From CBDBZL01 sp965213545 (GTDB lineage Bacteria > Pseudomonadota > Alphaproteobacteria > Sphingomonadales > Sphingomonadaceae), in contig CBDBZL010000001.1 in NCBI GenBank assembly GCA_965213545.1, positions 620,001-684,000 of the forward strand: a DNA stretch of 64,000 nt. Reading direction: 5' to 3'. Shown piece after piece: positions 63,736-64,000 of this stretch. Both the position numbers and the translations under genes were made by a program. The notes below the pieces were generated by a model, which was not told where the DNA came from, searched no databases, and worked only from the letters and a program-made list of their open reading frames with translations. How positions within the stretch are numbered: the stretch's first letter is position 1; each line of letters opens with the position of its first letter.

Positions 63736-64000
63736 TCACACAAAGCACGTCACCTCGCGTCGGGCGGCGGCGATAAGGCGGGCAACGGGCGTATCGTCCT
63801 CTCCACGCGCCGCAGACCCGAGTGTCGCGCGCTTGCCCGCCCCGCGCGCCACGATGAAGAGAATATCGCTATCGACCAGCGCGGGTATCGTCAGCGTGAT
63901 GCGCTCGAACGGTGCTTCGGGCGGCAGCGGGTCAGGCATTACGCGGCGGATGGACTGCGCGTCGTCGGCGCCCGGATCGCTGGAGGGAAACAGCGAGGCG
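63736..64000 (-). CDS. pgl: 6-Phosphogluconolactonase, partial
   Basis: The last 87 residues of Pgl: TASLF-type ASLFPSSDP and ERITLTIPALVDSDILFIVARG. The frame is open to the window edge. It hydrolyses 6-phosphogluconolactone in the pentose-phosphate and Entner-Doudoroff pathways. The start lies beyond 64000. Confidence 0.8.
   Translation of the reverse strand, partial: ASLFPSSDPGADDAQSIRRVMPDPLPPEAPFERITLTIPALVDSDILFIVARGAGKRATLGSAARGEDDTPVARLIAAARREVTCFV

Overview
This 64-kb window looks like a GC-rich alphaproteobacterial chromosome, most probably from the order Sphingomonadales (Sphingomonadaceae or Erythrobacteraceae). The evidence is the alphaproteobacteria-specific cell-cycle regulator GcrA, a lycopene-cyclase carotenoid operon (crtY, crtI, crtB), EcfG-type promoter sequences (GGAAC-N16-CGTT), a GAAC-N7-GAAC SOS box before dinB, the alphaproteobacterial SspB and PdeM families, and a PEP-CTERM protein. 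I see no rRNA, insertion sequence, prophage or CRISPR array. The only RNA gene is one tRNA-Ser(CGA). Both ends cut through genes: an FAD oxidoreductase on the left and 6-phosphogluconolactonase on the right.

Layout. 0-4 kb: a probable surface-glycan module (FAD oxidoreductase, family-2 glycosyltransferase, large membrane protein), then tRNA-Ser. 4-13 kb: hspQ, an ABC-2 permease, gcrA, a PEP-CTERM protein, DUF1993, the (p)ppGpp enzyme, an AbrB/Doc toxin-antitoxin pair and an M1 peptidase. 12.8-20 kb: KtrAB potassium uptake, hemF, pdeM, infC (apparent ATA start), a PLP lyase, a CHAD protein and a J-domain protein. 20.5-28.8 kb, minus strand: hisB-hisH-hisA-hisF-hisE-HIT followed directly by ybgC-tolQ-tolR-tolA-tolB-pal, perhaps read as a few large transcripts. 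28.9-34.7 kb: sspB, gmk, a lipoprotein autotransporter protease and dapD.

34.7-46.7 kb is accessory and dominated by small stress-type proteins: DUF2945, DUF3008, DUF3140, DUF1810, DUF427, a PPOX-fold protein, DUF3253, DoxX, SWIB, a YbhB-like protein, GFA, a YciE/F-type ferritin-like protein and a fasciclin protein. Three of its transcription units have EcfG-like promoters, one an exact consensus. A DUF3429 gene here is broken by a 65-bp insertion between 9-bp repeats plus a one-base frameshift. 47-64 kb: thiC with a TPP riboswitch, a trimeric autotransporter made almost wholly of head repeats, the carotenoid operon with a LOG-family gene inside it, a biotin-dependent carboxylase subunit, an MFS exporter with glpD, SOS-controlled dinB, a Nudix hydrolase and pgl.

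The window is mostly housekeeping. The best lead for something undescribed is the 34.7-40 kb stress island. The clearest structural anomalies are the DUF3429 lesion, the infC start and the pcp gene without a normal start.
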